56,752 nt of DNA from Candidatus Zixiibacteriota bacterium (GCA_030615745.1 JAUWYR010000013.1:1-56752), one strand, 5' to 3'. Shown: positions 34,501-43,563, numbered from the stretch's first letter. The notes: generated from the letters alone by a model not told the origin. Program-made: numbers and translations.

Positions 34501-35533
34501 GGTTTACTCCTCCTATAAAAAGATAGGGTTCTCTCCCCATAAGAAAATCAGACCGTTCACTTAATCGTAGAACCTGAAGAATACTAAAATTTGCTTTATA
34601 GAAGAAATTCTTAATTTCAGAAAGAGTATAAACTCTTCCACCACTGGTGACAAGAAACATATGCATGTTGAACACGGCTAACTCTTCACAACTAGAATCC
34701 TGTGAAGATAAAAGATAATCTTGCACAACTAATCTTCCGTCCTTCTTTAAAATCGAATGCACTTTGTTGAACATTAAATGAACCTCCTTTTCCCCAAATC
34801 CATGTGGCACAAACGATACTAGTACAAGATCATACACATCTTTAATTGGGTCAATTGTAAAATCTCCAGTTACAACACTGACTCGCTCTTCAAGATTGTG
34901 TCTTATAACATTTTCCTCTGCCACCTTTGCAACGAAGGGAAGTTCAAAAATCGTGCAATGTAATTGAGGATATTTTTTCGCAAAATATATGGAGTAGCAT
35001 CCTGATCCTCCGCCCAAATCGAGCATACTTTTCACATTGCTAAGATCAACCATTTGCTCTATCTCTTCCGCCATCTTCCAACCAGTGAAGTCCATTTTTA
35101 GGGTGAAGTCCCTCGCCCTTTTTTCATCTTTATGAAGAGCTTCTTGTTCCAAGAATCGTTTAGGATGACCTCGTTTGACAGCCTGTTCTAATTCAGACCA
35201 CGCGTCCCAGCAATAATTATAGTGGCGAAGAGCAAAACCAATATATGAAGGACTGCCCTGGCAAAGATACTTTTTTGAGACCTCAGTATTAGAGAAATAA
35301 TCCTTTTCTTTTTTAAGGAACCCCATGGCTGCTAATGCATTAATGAGCAATTCGGTGGCTCGGGGATCGGTTTTAATTATCCTAGATAGGTCTTTAGCGG
35401 TTTTGGGGGAGTGTGATAACTTGCTGAAGACATCCAATTCATTCGCTACCAGAAGGATTTTCGATTTCCAGAATGAGCGACTTAAATCAATTAAACTTTT
35501 CAATGCTTTATCATGTTCGTGTTGATAGAGCAT
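34487..35533 (-). CDS. O-methyltransferase with N-terminal dimerisation domain (ASMT/hydroxyneurosporene-type)
   Basis: A 348-aa enzyme. Residues about 15-100 form a winged-helix dimerisation domain (LLVANELDVFSKLSHSPKT, DPRATELLINALAAMGFL). The SAM domain carries SMLDLGGGSGCYSIYFAKKY, TIFELPFVAKVAEE, VVTGDF and DGRLVVQDYLL. Such enzymes methylate hydroxyls of small aromatic or polyketide-like molecules. Its place in an operon with an ABC ATPase hints at modification of a transported or exported compound. Start and stop couple to both neighbours: TAATG with the upstream gene, and a 14-base overlap downstream. Confidence 0.88.
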   Translation of the reverse strand: MLYQHEHDKALKSLIDLSRSFWKSKILLVANELDVFSKLSHSPKTAKDLSRIIKTDPRATELLINALAAMGFLKKEKDYFSNTEVSKKYLCQGSPSYIGFALRHYNYCWDAWSELEQAVKRGHPKRFLEQEALHKDEKRARDFTLKMDFTGWKMAEEIEQMVDLSNVKSMLDLGGGSGCYSIYFAKKYPQLHCTIFELPFVAKVAEENVIRHNLEERVSVVTGDFTIDPIKDVYDLVLVSFVPHGFGEKEVHLMFNKVHSILKKDGRLVVQDYLLSSQDSSCEELAVFNMHMFLVTSGGRVYTLSEIKNFFYKANFSILQVLRLSERSDFLMGREPYLFIGGVNHEKK

Positions 35534-36765
35534 TATTTCTTCCTTGTTACCCTCCTAAGGTTCCAATAATACACTAAATCTGGAGATTTTCTCATTAGAA
35601 TAATTTTCTGGATTAACCTCTCCATGAAACCTCTTACTAGAGGAGATAGTCCAGGAATTGCAAGTGAGGTGCCAAACTGCTCCATAAGTATGCCTCCTAT
35701 GACACTGCTCACAAGAATTCCCACAGTAAAGGAAACAGAGAGTTTCTTGGCTGTAAGTTCAACTTTGCTTATTTCGTAATTTATTTTCTCGATCGTTTCT
35801 TTCACCTTTCCCGAAACGTCTTCTATTTCATTACAAGAAAATTCTAAGCAAAGCTTTTCTAGATTACGGGGGATCCCTTGACTATGCGATTGAATTATAT
35901 CGCTAAGCGTTGGATTTATGGGAATTCTTATATGAATCTCTTCTACTACGATGTTCTGAACTGCCTGATGGATAATGTTAAGACCATCCTTCGATAAGTC
36001 TATGTACTCAAAGCGGTTTATGAAAGGTTTTCCCCCAAGACCATGCGTAAGAGGATGATCAAAGTGAATATGAAAATCTAAAAGGCGCTTCAGCTTTTCT
36101 ACATAGTTGATGGATCTACTCTCAAACATTTCTTCAGTTCGTTCTTTTCCCACAATGCACGACATTGCGGCGTAGCGATAAGCATTGCTTCTCATAATAT
36201 CTGCATCTGAAAGAAATGGGTTCACACGTTGATAGGGTTCCTGAAGAGACCTGAGTTCAGGAGATGCTTTTATGAAAGGAATTTGCATGGCATTGTTTTG
36301 ATACTCTTCAAACTGTCCGTTAGAGATAACCGAATAAAGGGGTCCAGAACGGTTCACGTAACACGGTGGTTTAAGCTTCAAAATAGGATCCAGATACTCT
36401 AATCCTTCATACTTTGTGGGGGAAAAAATCACCGCCTGTACGATCCTCTCCCTCATTAATATTTCAAGATCACCTATGGTCATTCCAGTGAGCCGCTCTA
36501 GGTCGACTTTAGTGCTATGTGGCGGGATGGTGACAATGGTTAAGGGATTTAAGAAGGCAAGTAGTGCTAATGGGGCTGACAAACAGTAAGCATGTGTGGT
36601 TCCCAGTGCCTTTATCTTATCTTGGTACATAACTTGAGACAACTTAGTAAGATTATCCCAATTTAGATTTTGTATTCTATCACGTTCTTTCTTAGCCTTT
36701 TTGGCTAAATGAGCGGCTGCCTCCTCTTCGTCAAGCTCATATTTCAGTAGTGTTTTCTTCTTCAT
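35533..36765 (-). CDS. Unknown 410-aa protein in the ABC ATPase operon
   Basis: A 410-aa protein that I do not recognise. It begins with a highly charged helix (EEEAAAHLAKKAKKERDRI). A mixed domain of about 60-330 residues follows, with ALLAFLNPLTIVTIPPHSTK, GLEYLDPILKLKPPCYVN, RYAAMSCIVGKERTEEMF and IHIRIPINPTLSDIIQ. A C-terminal hydrophobic segment (FTVGILVSSVIGGILMEQF, about 352-370) may anchor it. No catalytic motif is evident. It lies 27 bases after the ATPase gene and shares a TAATG junction with the methyltransferase, so it belongs to one transcript with them. Confidence 0.72.
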   Translation of the reverse strand: MKKKTLLKYELDEEEAAAHLAKKAKKERDRIQNLNWDNLTKLSQVMYQDKIKALGTTHAYCLSAPLALLAFLNPLTIVTIPPHSTKVDLERLTGMTIGDLEILMRERIVQAVIFSPTKYEGLEYLDPILKLKPPCYVNRSGPLYSVISNGQFEEYQNNAMQIPFIKASPELRSLQEPYQRVNPFLSDADIMRSNAYRYAAMSCIVGKERTEEMFESRSINYVEKLKRLLDFHIHFDHPLTHGLGGKPFINRFEYIDLSKDGLNIIHQAVQNIVVEEIHIRIPINPTLSDIIQSHSQGIPRNLEKLCLEFSCNEIEDVSGKVKETIEKINYEISKVELTAKKLSVSFTVGILVSSVIGGILMEQFGTSLAIPGLSPLVRGFMERLIQKIILMRKSPDLVYYWNLRRVTRKK

Positions 36766-36792
36766 GATTTTAAATAGTTATTTTTAGGCCCG

Positions 36793-37557
36793 TCATTGAT
36801 TTTCTCTTAAAAATTCCCTTATTTCTTCCACCAACATCGCATATTTACTGGACTTTCTCATCTCTAGTGTTCTTGGACGCTCAAGTTCTACCTGAACATC
36901 GCTTTTAATACGCCCCGGGCGGGAAGTCATCACAAAAATCCTATCCGATAGAAATACAGCCTCTGGGATACTATGGGTTACAAATACAATTGTTCTTTTA
37001 GTGCTTTCCCATATTTTGAGAAGCTCTGCATTAAGATTTTCCCTAGTTAATTCATCAATATTTCCAAAGGGTTCATCCATCAATAGGACTGAGGGTTGAT
37101 AACTCAGTGCGCGAGCAATTGCTACCTTAGATTTCATGCCTGCTGATAGCTCCCTTGGTAGACTATTTTCAAATCCAGAAAGAACCACTAATTTGATGAG
37201 TTCCTTTATTCTGTTTGATTCCTCTTTTTGATTAAATACTTCTTTTGGCAGTTGAATATTTTGACTAACTGTCCGCCACGGAAATAACACAGGGTCTTGA
37301 AACACATATCCAAAATCTCTATCCTTTCGAGCCTTTTCAGGAGATTTACCATTTACTAAGATCTTCCCGGAGCTAGGTTTAATTAGGTCTCCAATGAGTC
37401 GAATTAACGTAGTCTTGCCACAACCAGAAGGTCCAACAATAGACACAAACTCGTTCTTTGTAACATCCAGATTAACGTGTTCAAGTGCAACAATAGAGGA
37501 TTGACCGGAAGGAAAAATCTTTCCCAGATTCCTCACACTGATTATGATTTGTCCCAT
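36793..37557 (-). CDS. NitT/TauT-type ABC transporter ATP-binding protein with altered signature
   Basis: A 254-aa ATPase. Walker A is GPSGCGKTTLIRLIGD, the Q-loop YVFQDPVLFPWRTV, Walker B VLLMDEPFGNID, and the H-loop VTHSIPEAVFLSDRIFVM. The ABC signature reads LSAGMKSKVAIARAL instead of the usual LSGGMRQR, and the D-loop has FGNIDE rather than FGALDE. It is the likely partner of the permease and lipoprotein at 31726-33630, although on the opposite strand. I took the ATG at 37557; longer frames run into tRNA-Asn. It opens a four-gene minus-strand operon 48 bases after the tRNA. Confidence 0.9.
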   Translation of the reverse strand: MGQIIISVRNLGKIFPSGQSSIVALEHVNLDVTKNEFVSIVGPSGCGKTTLIRLIGDLIKPSSGKILVNGKSPEKARKDRDFGYVFQDPVLFPWRTVSQNIQLPKEVFNQKEESNRIKELIKLVVLSGFENSLPRELSAGMKSKVAIARALSYQPSVLLMDEPFGNIDELTRENLNAELLKIWESTKRTIVFVTHSIPEAVFLSDRIFVMTSRPGRIKSDVQVELERPRTLEMRKSSKYAMLVEEIREFLRENQ

Positions 37558-37605
37558 ATCTTCATGAGGCTTGGTGCTATTTATTATTCCTTTAGTCAAA
37601 TCTAA

Positions 37606-37678
37606 CTCCCGAGGCCGGACTCGAACCAGCGACAAGGTGGTTAACAGCCACCTGCTCTACCAACTGAGCTACTCGGGA
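37606..37678 (-). tRNA. tRNA-Asn (anticodon GTT)
   Basis: A 73-base cloverleaf on the minus strand. The acceptor stem TCCCGAG pairs with CTCGGGA, with discriminator G. The D-arm has AGCTCAGTTGGTAGAGC, and the anticodon stem GGTGG/CCACC encloses CTGTTAA with anticodon GTT. The T-arm has GGTTCGAGTCC. The CCA end is not encoded. The ABC ATPase operon begins 48 bases downstream. Confidence 0.97.
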
Positions 37679-37764
37679 ATTCCTTATTCTATGAATGCAT
37701 ACGCATAATCTTATCGAAAAAAATATAAAAAAATTTGAACCTTTGTCAAGAAAAACCATTTTTA

Positions 37765-37878
37765 GTTTATGTCCTCACCCCAGACCCTCTCCACAAGTGG
37801 AGAGGGGTACAAAGACAGATTTTCAGTGGGTGGAGATTCAAATCTCGACAAATAAAATGTCGATTTTAGAAAATCGAC
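37765..37878. repeat. Hairpin repeats between tRNA-Asn and dnaE
   Basis: CCCTCTCCAC-AA-GTGGAGAGGG (37785-37806) belongs to the same family as the copy at 43662-43684. GGAGATT-CA-AATCTCGAC is followed by GTCGATTTT-AG-AAAATCGAC (37859-37878), a double element repeated at 24673-24722. Confidence 0.9.
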
Positions 37879-37911
37879 CCACCGCATCTAAAAAGTTTTT
37901 CATCCTTTATC

Positions 37912-40900
37912 TTAAATATTTATTCGAATGTATACATTTTCATTTCCTAAAATCTCTTTCAACTTTTTCAAAAACTCTTTTGAGAGCTGGACCCGAATAT
38001 TCTTCACCCTCATCTTCAGATTCTCATCCTCTGTTTTTATATGAAGAATTACATCTGATTTGCCCGGATATGAAGATAAAGTAGTTTTCAATTCAGAGAA
38101 AAGACTATTCCCGCAACTGCTTTTCTCTAAAGTAAGATGTAAAAATCCCCTTAATTTCTCATAAGTTAGATTTAATGGAATAATATCCTTTGCGATTATC
38201 TTAGGTTTCTCTTTCTCCTTAGTGGAGGTTTTTCCTTTTACCAAAACCATCTGGTCAGGTTTTATCAGTGAATTTTTATTCTTATAACAATCGGAAAAGA
38301 CTAAAACCTCCACCTGCCCTACGAAATCCTCTAATGTGAAAAATGCCATAAGTTTTCCTTTTTTATCCACTGTGGTCTTCACATTTGTTATTATTCCTCC
38401 ACAGAAAAGCTCTTGGTTATCAGAGAGGTTTTCCAGAGACTCAGTTGAACAGGTGGTAAATGATTTTAACTCCTCCTCATATTTTGTTAGGGGATGTCCT
38501 GACACGTAAAGGCCCAGAATCTTCTTTTCCTTTGAGAGGATTTCGGAGAGGGGCCATCTCGGAACATCTGGTAATTCAGGCTCTTTTTGTGAAACTTTTG
38601 ACCCAGAGAGAGTGTCAAAAAGGGATGTCTGTCCCATCTTTTTATCCCTTTGAACTGCCTGTCCATATTGTATTCCTTGATCCACTGATGCCAAAAGCTG
38701 AGCCCGATGTGAATTTATAGAATCGAATGCTCCAGCCAAGATTAAACTTTCCAAAGCCTTTTTATTAACCACTCTCAGGTCAACCCTTTCGCAGAACTGG
38801 AAAAATGAAGTGAACTTACCATGTTTCTCCCCTGCGGAGATCACCGACTTTATTGCGTTCTCACCCACATTTTTCACCCCCTCCAACCCGAACCTTATCT
38901 TATCTTTAACCACGGTGAATTTACCAACGCTTTCATTCACATCCGGAGGCAAAACCTCTATCCCCATCCGCCTGCACTCCTCCATCAAGATGACTACCCG
39001 GGATGAGTTCCCGATATCAGATGACATAGTAGCAGCTAAAAACTCAACCGGATAATGGGCTTTCAGATAAGCTGTTTGATAGGCTAAGTATGCATACCCC
39101 ACAGAGTGAGCTTTATTGAATCCGTATCGTGCAAAACGAGAGATCAGCTCAAAGATTTTTTCAGCTTTTTTTTCGCTTATGTTAGATTTTTTTGCACCTT
39201 TTAAAAACTCCTCTTTTTGCTGAGCCATCATCTTCGATTTCTTTTTACCCATAGCTTTCCTCAAGATGTCCGCTTTTCCTAAACTATAACCAGCTAAATC
39301 AGAGGCGATTTTCAAAACCTGCTCCTGATATACAATCACTCCATAGGTCTCTTTTAAAATGGGTTCAAGCATTGGATGCTCATATTCTGTATGTTTTTTC
39401 CCGTGTTTTCTTTTTATATATTCATCTATCATCAAACTATCCAGAGGACCAGGACGATACAGTGCATTCATAGCAGTTAAATCATCTAAGCTTTCGGGCT
39501 TAAGCTTTTTAAGATACTCCCTCATCCCTGATGATTCGAACTGAAATATCCCAACTGTTTCACCATTGGAGAAAAGCTCAAATACCTTTTTTGTATCCAA
39601 GGGTATTTTATCAATGTCTATAAATATATTCCTTTTTTCTTTTAACATCTTAAGGGTCTCATCGATAACTGTTAAGGTTCTCAATCCTAAAAAGTCCATC
39701 TTTAAAAGCCCGATATCCTCTATCCCTTTCATATCATACTGGGTGGTGATCTCATTTTTGTTAGATTTATAAAGGGGTAAAAATTCAGTCAATTTAGTTG
39801 GAGCTATGACAACTCCAGCCGCATGGGTTGACGCATGGCGCGATAAACCCTCCAAAGTTTTGGAATAGAAGATTAGCTTTTCAATCTTTGGGTCAGATTT
39901 GGAAAGTTCAGCTAGCTCAGACTGAAGCTCTAAGGCTTTGTCCAAGGTCATATCAGGCTCCCAGGGGATCTTTTTGGCGATTTTGTCAACCTCGGAGTAG
40001 GGTATTCCTAAAACCCTGCCAACATCTCTCACCACCGCTCTTGCTGCCATTGTTCCGAAAGTTATAATCTGGGCTACATTATCTTCTCTATACTTATTTA
40101 TCACATATTTTATTATTCTATCACGTCCACGGTCTGAGAAATCTATGTCTATATCCGGCAAAGATATCCTTTCCGGGTTTAGAAATCTCTCGAACAAAAG
40201 CCCATATTTTATCGGGTCGATATTGGTTATGCCTAAAGAATAGGAGACTAAACTCGATGCGGCTGAGCCCCTTCCAGGTCCAACCGGAATGCCTCTGAAT
40301 TTTGCATAGTCGATGAAATCTTTTACAATAAGAAAATAGCCCGCATAACCCATCTGCTTTATTATCTTCAACTCATATTCCAACCTCTGCTCCAACCCTG
40401 GTGTAACTTTCGAATATCTTGAAGCTAATCCCTTTTTAGCCAGATATTCCAAATATGACTCTAAGTTATCATATCCTTGCGGAACAGGAAGATGTGGAAG
40501 GTGGAATTTGCCGAACTCCAACTGCAGGTTACATTCCTCTGCTATTTTTATTGTGTTCTCTATTGCCTCAGGAAAGTCTTGGAAAAGTTTTTTCATCTCC
40601 TCAGGAGATTTGAAATATAGTTGGTCTGTTCCGAACCTTAATCTGTCAGAGTCTGAGATCATCTTTCCAGTCTGGATGCAGAGTAAAGCATCGTGAGCCT
40701 CGAAATCCTCTTTTTTGAGATAATGGCAATCGTTGGTGCAGACAACTGGAATTTCGGTATCTTTAGCCAATTCCAAAAGGAGCTTTCTTGCTTTTTTCTC
40801 ATCCTCAAGTTCATGGTTCTGAAGCTCTAAAAAGAAATTTTTTTCACCGAAAATCTTTTTGTAATCTAATGCTACATCTTTTGCCTTTTTATGTTTATCG

Positions 40901-41358
40901 TTTAAAAGAAGCCATGGGATTTCTCCTTTTAAACAGCTGGAAAGTCCGATTAAACCCTCTGAGTGCTTTCGAAGGGTCTCTTTATCGATCCTTGGCTTAT
41001 GATAGAATCCTTCTAAATATCCAGCAGTTGAGAGTTTTATAAGATTTTTATATCCATCCTGGTTTTTAACCAGAAGTATGAGATGAAATCCAGCATCCGG
41101 AAGACCTCTTAGAGGCTCTTTTTTTGTTCTATTTACCGGGGCAACATAAACTTCTGAGCCAATTATCGGTTTTATACCTGAGGCGATTGCCTTTTTGTAA
41201 AACTCGATAGCTCCAAACATATTACCATGGTCGGTAATAGCTAAAGCTGGCATTCTGTAATCTTTAGCCTTTGAGATAAAATCATCTATCTTCAAAGCCC
41301 CATCTAAGAGACTATATTGAGTGTGGTTGTGCAGATGGACAAAATCAGCATGCTTCAT
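37912..41358 (-). CDS. dnaE: DNA polymerase III alpha subunit DnaE
   Basis: A 1148-aa replicative polymerase, the expected length for DnaE1. The PHP domain starts FVHLHNHTQYSLLDGALK (metal-binding His residues retained: HLHNH, ITDHGN). The catalytic palm contains the aspartates in LPDIDIDFSDRGR, with GPGRGSAASSLVSY before it. The fingers, the helix-hairpin-helix region and the OB-fold (FFTLEDFVGQVEVLVF, about 990-1060) follow. The start ATG has AGGAAT upstream and a good promoter at 41385-41413. Confidence 0.98.
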   Translation of the reverse strand: MKHADFVHLHNHTQYSLLDGALKIDDFISKAKDYRMPALAITDHGNMFGAIEFYKKAIASGIKPIIGSEVYVAPVNRTKKEPLRGLPDAGFHLILLVKNQDGYKNLIKLSTAGYLEGFYHKPRIDKETLRKHSEGLIGLSSCLKGEIPWLLLNDKHKKAKDVALDYKKIFGEKNFFLELQNHELEDEKKARKLLLELAKDTEIPVVCTNDCHYLKKEDFEAHDALLCIQTGKMISDSDRLRFGTDQLYFKSPEEMKKLFQDFPEAIENTIKIAEECNLQLEFGKFHLPHLPVPQGYDNLESYLEYLAKKGLASRYSKVTPGLEQRLEYELKIIKQMGYAGYFLIVKDFIDYAKFRGIPVGPGRGSAASSLVSYSLGITNIDPIKYGLLFERFLNPERISLPDIDIDFSDRGRDRIIKYVINKYREDNVAQIITFGTMAARAVVRDVGRVLGIPYSEVDKIAKKIPWEPDMTLDKALELQSELAELSKSDPKIEKLIFYSKTLEGLSRHASTHAAGVVIAPTKLTEFLPLYKSNKNEITTQYDMKGIEDIGLLKMDFLGLRTLTVIDETLKMLKEKRNIFIDIDKIPLDTKKVFELFSNGETVGIFQFESSGMREYLKKLKPESLDDLTAMNALYRPGPLDSLMIDEYIKRKHGKKHTEYEHPMLEPILKETYGVIVYQEQVLKIASDLAGYSLGKADILRKAMGKKKSKMMAQQKEEFLKGAKKSNISEKKAEKIFELISRFARYGFNKAHSVGYAYLAYQTAYLKAHYPVEFLAATMSSDIGNSSRVVILMEECRRMGIEVLPPDVNESVGKFTVVKDKIRFGLEGVKNVGENAIKSVISAGEKHGKFTSFFQFCERVDLRVVNKKALESLILAGAFDSINSHRAQLLASVDQGIQYGQAVQRDKKMGQTSLFDTLSGSKVSQKEPELPDVPRWPLSEILSKEKKILGLYVSGHPLTKYEEELKSFTTCSTESLENLSDNQELFCGGIITNVKTTVDKKGKLMAFFTLEDFVGQVEVLVFSDCYKNKNSLIKPDQMVLVKGKTSTKEKEKPKIIAKDIIPLNLTYEKLRGFLHLTLEKSSCGNSLFSELKTTLSSYPGKSDVILHIKTEDENLKMRVKNIRVQLSKEFLKKLKEILGNENVYIRINI

Positions 41359-41384
41359 TTTTATTCCTTTAAAAAGTCAATTTA

Positions 41385-41413
41385 ATTTTATCAAATTTAT
41401 AACTAAAAAGCAA
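41385..41413 (-). promoter_or_regulatory. Promoter of dnaE
   Basis: On the minus strand TTGCTT (41413-41408) and TAAAAT (41390-41385) have a 17-base spacer, giving a leader of about 20 bases with an AAAGGAA ribosome site. Confidence 0.7.
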
Positions 41414-41440
41414 TAAGAATTTTTGTCTTAAAGATTTTAT

Positions 41441-41468
41441 TTGACAAGGTAAATAAATCTACTATTTT
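41441..41468 (+). promoter_or_regulatory. Promoter of the MNT-HEPN pair
   Basis: TTGACA at 41441-41446 and TATTTT at 41463-41468 have a 16-base spacer. The leader to the first gene is about 135 bases. Confidence 0.5.
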
Positions 41469-41610
41469 AATTTTGTATAGGGTGGTGAAAAGATCGAATA
41501 TACATAAAAGTGGCTTAAGAGATGAGATAACATGAAGAAATTAAATGCGATAAAGCATTGTACCGGATTGAGTTTAGCTTTAAAAAGATTTAATTTATGG
41601 TGGTAATACA

Positions 41611-41940
41611 ATGGTAAATGATGAGAAAGTCAAAAAATTACTTTCAAAGATTGTAGAAAAGATTAAAAAGGAATATAAACCCGAAAGGATTATTCTTTTT
41701 GGTTCTTATGCTTGGGGAAATCCAACTAAAGATAGTGATATCGACCTATTCATTATTAAAAAGACAGCCAATTCTCCTATGGAAAGGTGGATAGCTGTGA
41801 GGAATATTGTTTATAAAGAAAATCTGCTTATCCCTTTTGAGCCTTTGGTATACACCCCGGAGGAGGTTGAAAAAAGGTTAGCCTTGGGGGATAGCTTTAT
41901 CAAAACCATATTAAAGAAAGGAAAAAACCTCTATGGGTAA
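41611..41940 (+). CDS. mntA: MNT-type minimal nucleotidyltransferase antitoxin
   Basis: A 109-aa minimal nucleotidyltransferase. The diagnostic GSYAWGNPTKDSDIDLFII (about 31-49) gives the GS-x10-DxD active site. In HEPN-MNT modules such proteins neutralise the HEPN partner, in characterised cases by adding AMP residues to a tyrosine. The HEPN gene follows with an 8-base overlap, so the two are coupled. The pair lies between dnaE and a repeat-rich spacer, as mobile toxin-antitoxin pairs often do. Confidence 0.9.
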   Translation: MVNDEKVKKLLSKIVEKIKKEYKPERIILFGSYAWGNPTKDSDIDLFIIKKTANSPMERWIAVRNIVYKENLLIPFEPLVYTPEEVEKRLALGDSFIKTILKKGKNLYG

Positions 41941-42316
41941 AAAAGAAGCAGAGGAGTGGTTTTCACGGGCAAAAAAAGATATAGAAGAGGCAGAGTTTCT
42001 TTTGAAAAATGACCGTGCCGAAGAGTTTGTGGGTTTTTTTATTCAGCAGGCGGTGGAGAAATACCTTAAAGGATTTCTGATTTCCCATGGCTGGGAATTA
42101 GAAAAAATTCATGATTTGATTACCCTTTTAGGCAAAGTGATAGAAATTGACAAAAAATTTGAAGAGTTCGCTCCGCCACTTCAGAGGATTACTAAGTATT
42201 ACTTGGACAGCAGATACCCTTTAGGTTTTGAGATCAGATACACCAGAGAAGAGATGGAAGAATCGCTTAAAAAAGCTAAAGAACTTATTGCTTTAATAGA
42301 GGAAAAATTTAGATAG
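41933..42316 (+). CDS. HEPN-domain protein, probable toxin of the MNT-HEPN pair
   Basis: A 127-aa all-helical protein. AEEWFSRAKKDIEEAEFLL is helix 1, FIQQAVEKYLKGFLISHGW follows, and KIHDLITLL helix 3. ITKYYLDSRYPLGFE carries the conserved RYP end, and the last helix is KKAKELIALIEEKF. It belongs to the PF05168-like HEPN group. The classical RNase RxxxxxH motif is not obvious, so it may be a substrate-binding or non-nucleolytic member. It is coupled to the MNT gene. Confidence 0.88.
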   Translation: MGKKEAEEWFSRAKKDIEEAEFLLKNDRAEEFVGFFIQQAVEKYLKGFLISHGWELEKIHDLITLLGKVIEIDKKFEEFAPPLQRITKYYLDSRYPLGFEIRYTREEMEESLKKAKELIALIEEKFR

Positions 42317-42339
42317 AATGGTACCTTATATTCTTGTGC

Positions 42340-42425
42340 TCCGGCTGGATGTTATGCGTATGCATTCACACGAATCATCCAGCCGAACCGGAAGACGGAT
42401 GATAACATCCGTCGAAGAGCAGATA
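42340..42425. repeat. Two hairpins after the HEPN gene
   Basis: GGCTGGAT and ATCCAGCC arms surround a TATGCGTATGCATTCACACG core related to the 4254 repeat. GACGGATG-ATAA-CATCCGTC follows, with the same loop class as the TTAT hairpins at 1433 and 25195. Confidence 0.85.
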
Positions 42426-42507
42426 ATTTTCCTTCTTAGATAAGCTAAGCTTTTTAATAATATAGTTATTTTTTATTACAAATCAAATCTCTTGATCGAT
42501 TCCGAAA

Positions 42508-42807
42508 TTATTTATCTTTAAGTTCTTTTAAACTTCTTAAAAACTCCTCCCTGCACCCAACACAAACTAAAAATTCACGCTTAAGATAAATTTGCTCCTC
42601 CAGTTCTTTTTCACTCAAATCTTTTGTGTTCTCAATAATTTTTTTGATCTTTTTTTCCATAAAATCTTCTGGCTTTTTAGATAAATCTTCTAAGTATCCA
42701 TCGAAATCTGAGAACACCTCGATTTTGATCCGATACCTTGTTTTACCTTTTCTAAATCTCTTTCCGCAAAAATCACAGCGGAGTTTTTCTTTTTTTTCTG
42801 TTGTCAT
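42508..42807 (-). CDS. Small zinc-ribbon-like protein (99 aa)
   Basis: A 99-aa protein with two cysteine pairs: CDFCGKRFRKGKTRYRI near the N-terminus and FLVCVGCREEF near the C-terminus. A charged helical middle (MEKKIKKIIENTKDLSEKEL) lies between them. The pairs could form one zinc site. I recognise no family with confidence; it looks like the small treble-clef proteins common near housekeeping genes. It lies between the HEPN gene and the rhomboid gene, with the latter upstream on the same strand. Confidence 0.7.
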   Translation of the reverse strand: MTTEKKEKLRCDFCGKRFRKGKTRYRIKIEVFSDFDGYLEDLSKKPEDFMEKKIKKIIENTKDLSEKELEEQIYLKREFLVCVGCREEFLRSLKELKDK

Positions 42808-42894
42808 CTAAGGATAAACTTTTGAGTTCCATTTTAAGAAATTATAAATCTCATGGTATCCTCTTTCTCATTACTCAAATCTCCAAATCTGGGG

Positions 42895-43563
42895 TTACGG
42901 ATATTTTCTCATCATCTTGAACAATATTATTCCTGCTAAGAATCCACCGATGTGAGCAAACCAGGCAACACCTCCTGTTACTTGCGAACCCAATGAGGGC
43001 AAACCATAAAGTAGTTGCAAAATAAACCAGAATCCCAAGACAAACAAGGCGGGAATTCTGACTACTCTTGCAAAAAATCCGAAAAAGACTAAAGTCCAGA
43101 TCCTTGCTTTTGGAAATCTTAAAAAATAAGCACCTAAAACTCCAGCTATCGCACCGGAAGCACCAACCATTGGAACCTGTGAATTGGGTGAGGTTAAAAT
43201 GTGGACTAAGGCTGCTACAAGTCCTGATATTACATAGAAAAAGAAAAACCTCAGATGTCCCAACTTATCCTCAACGTTATCTCCAAATATCCAAAGATAT
43301 AACATATTACCGCCTAAATGGAAAAGACCACCGTGCATAAACATTGAGGAAAAAAGGGTCAAGGGAATAGGTGATGCTAACTCTGGAGTGAGTTCCTCAA
43401 AATGAACGAGCTCATAGGGAATTGCTCCATACTGAAATATGAAATGATTGAAATACTGACCCTGGGCTATCTGATAAAAAAAGACTAAAATGTTTATAAT
43501 TAACAATGAAACTGTAACCACAGGTTTTCTGTATGAGGGTATGTCGTCTTTTAAAGGAAGCAT
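42895..43563 (-). CDS. Rhomboid-family intramembrane serine protease
   Basis: A 222-aa polytopic membrane protease. Helix 1 is PVVTVSLLIINILVFFYQIA. FHLGGNMLYLWIFGDNVED is the conserved H-x3-N segment. The nucleophile Ser lies in GASGAIAGVLGAYF (about residue 137), and the catalytic His in FAHIGGFLAG near the end. Ser and His are both present, so it should be active. It cleaves transmembrane substrates; the substrate is unknown. It is followed by the small zinc-ribbon gene on the same strand. Confidence 0.94.
   Translation of the reverse strand: MLPLKDDIPSYRKPVVTVSLLIINILVFFYQIAQGQYFNHFIFQYGAIPYELVHFEELTPELASPIPLTLFSSMFMHGGLFHLGGNMLYLWIFGDNVEDKLGHLRFFFFYVISGLVAALVHILTSPNSQVPMVGASGAIAGVLGAYFLRFPKARIWTLVFFGFFARVVRIPALFVLGFWFILQLLYGLPSLGSQVTGGVAWFAHIGGFLAGIILFKMMRKYP

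Noticed and set aside
33622-37678. A genomic island integrated at tRNA-Asn
   Set aside because: The four-gene minus operon lies next to the tRNA, but I see no integrase gene and no direct repeat of the tRNA 3' end within the window.
41532-41606. A 24-codon frame ending four bases before the MNT gene
   Set aside because: It is short, lacks a clear ribosome site and resembles no leader peptide. Chance is likely, although translational coupling cannot be excluded.
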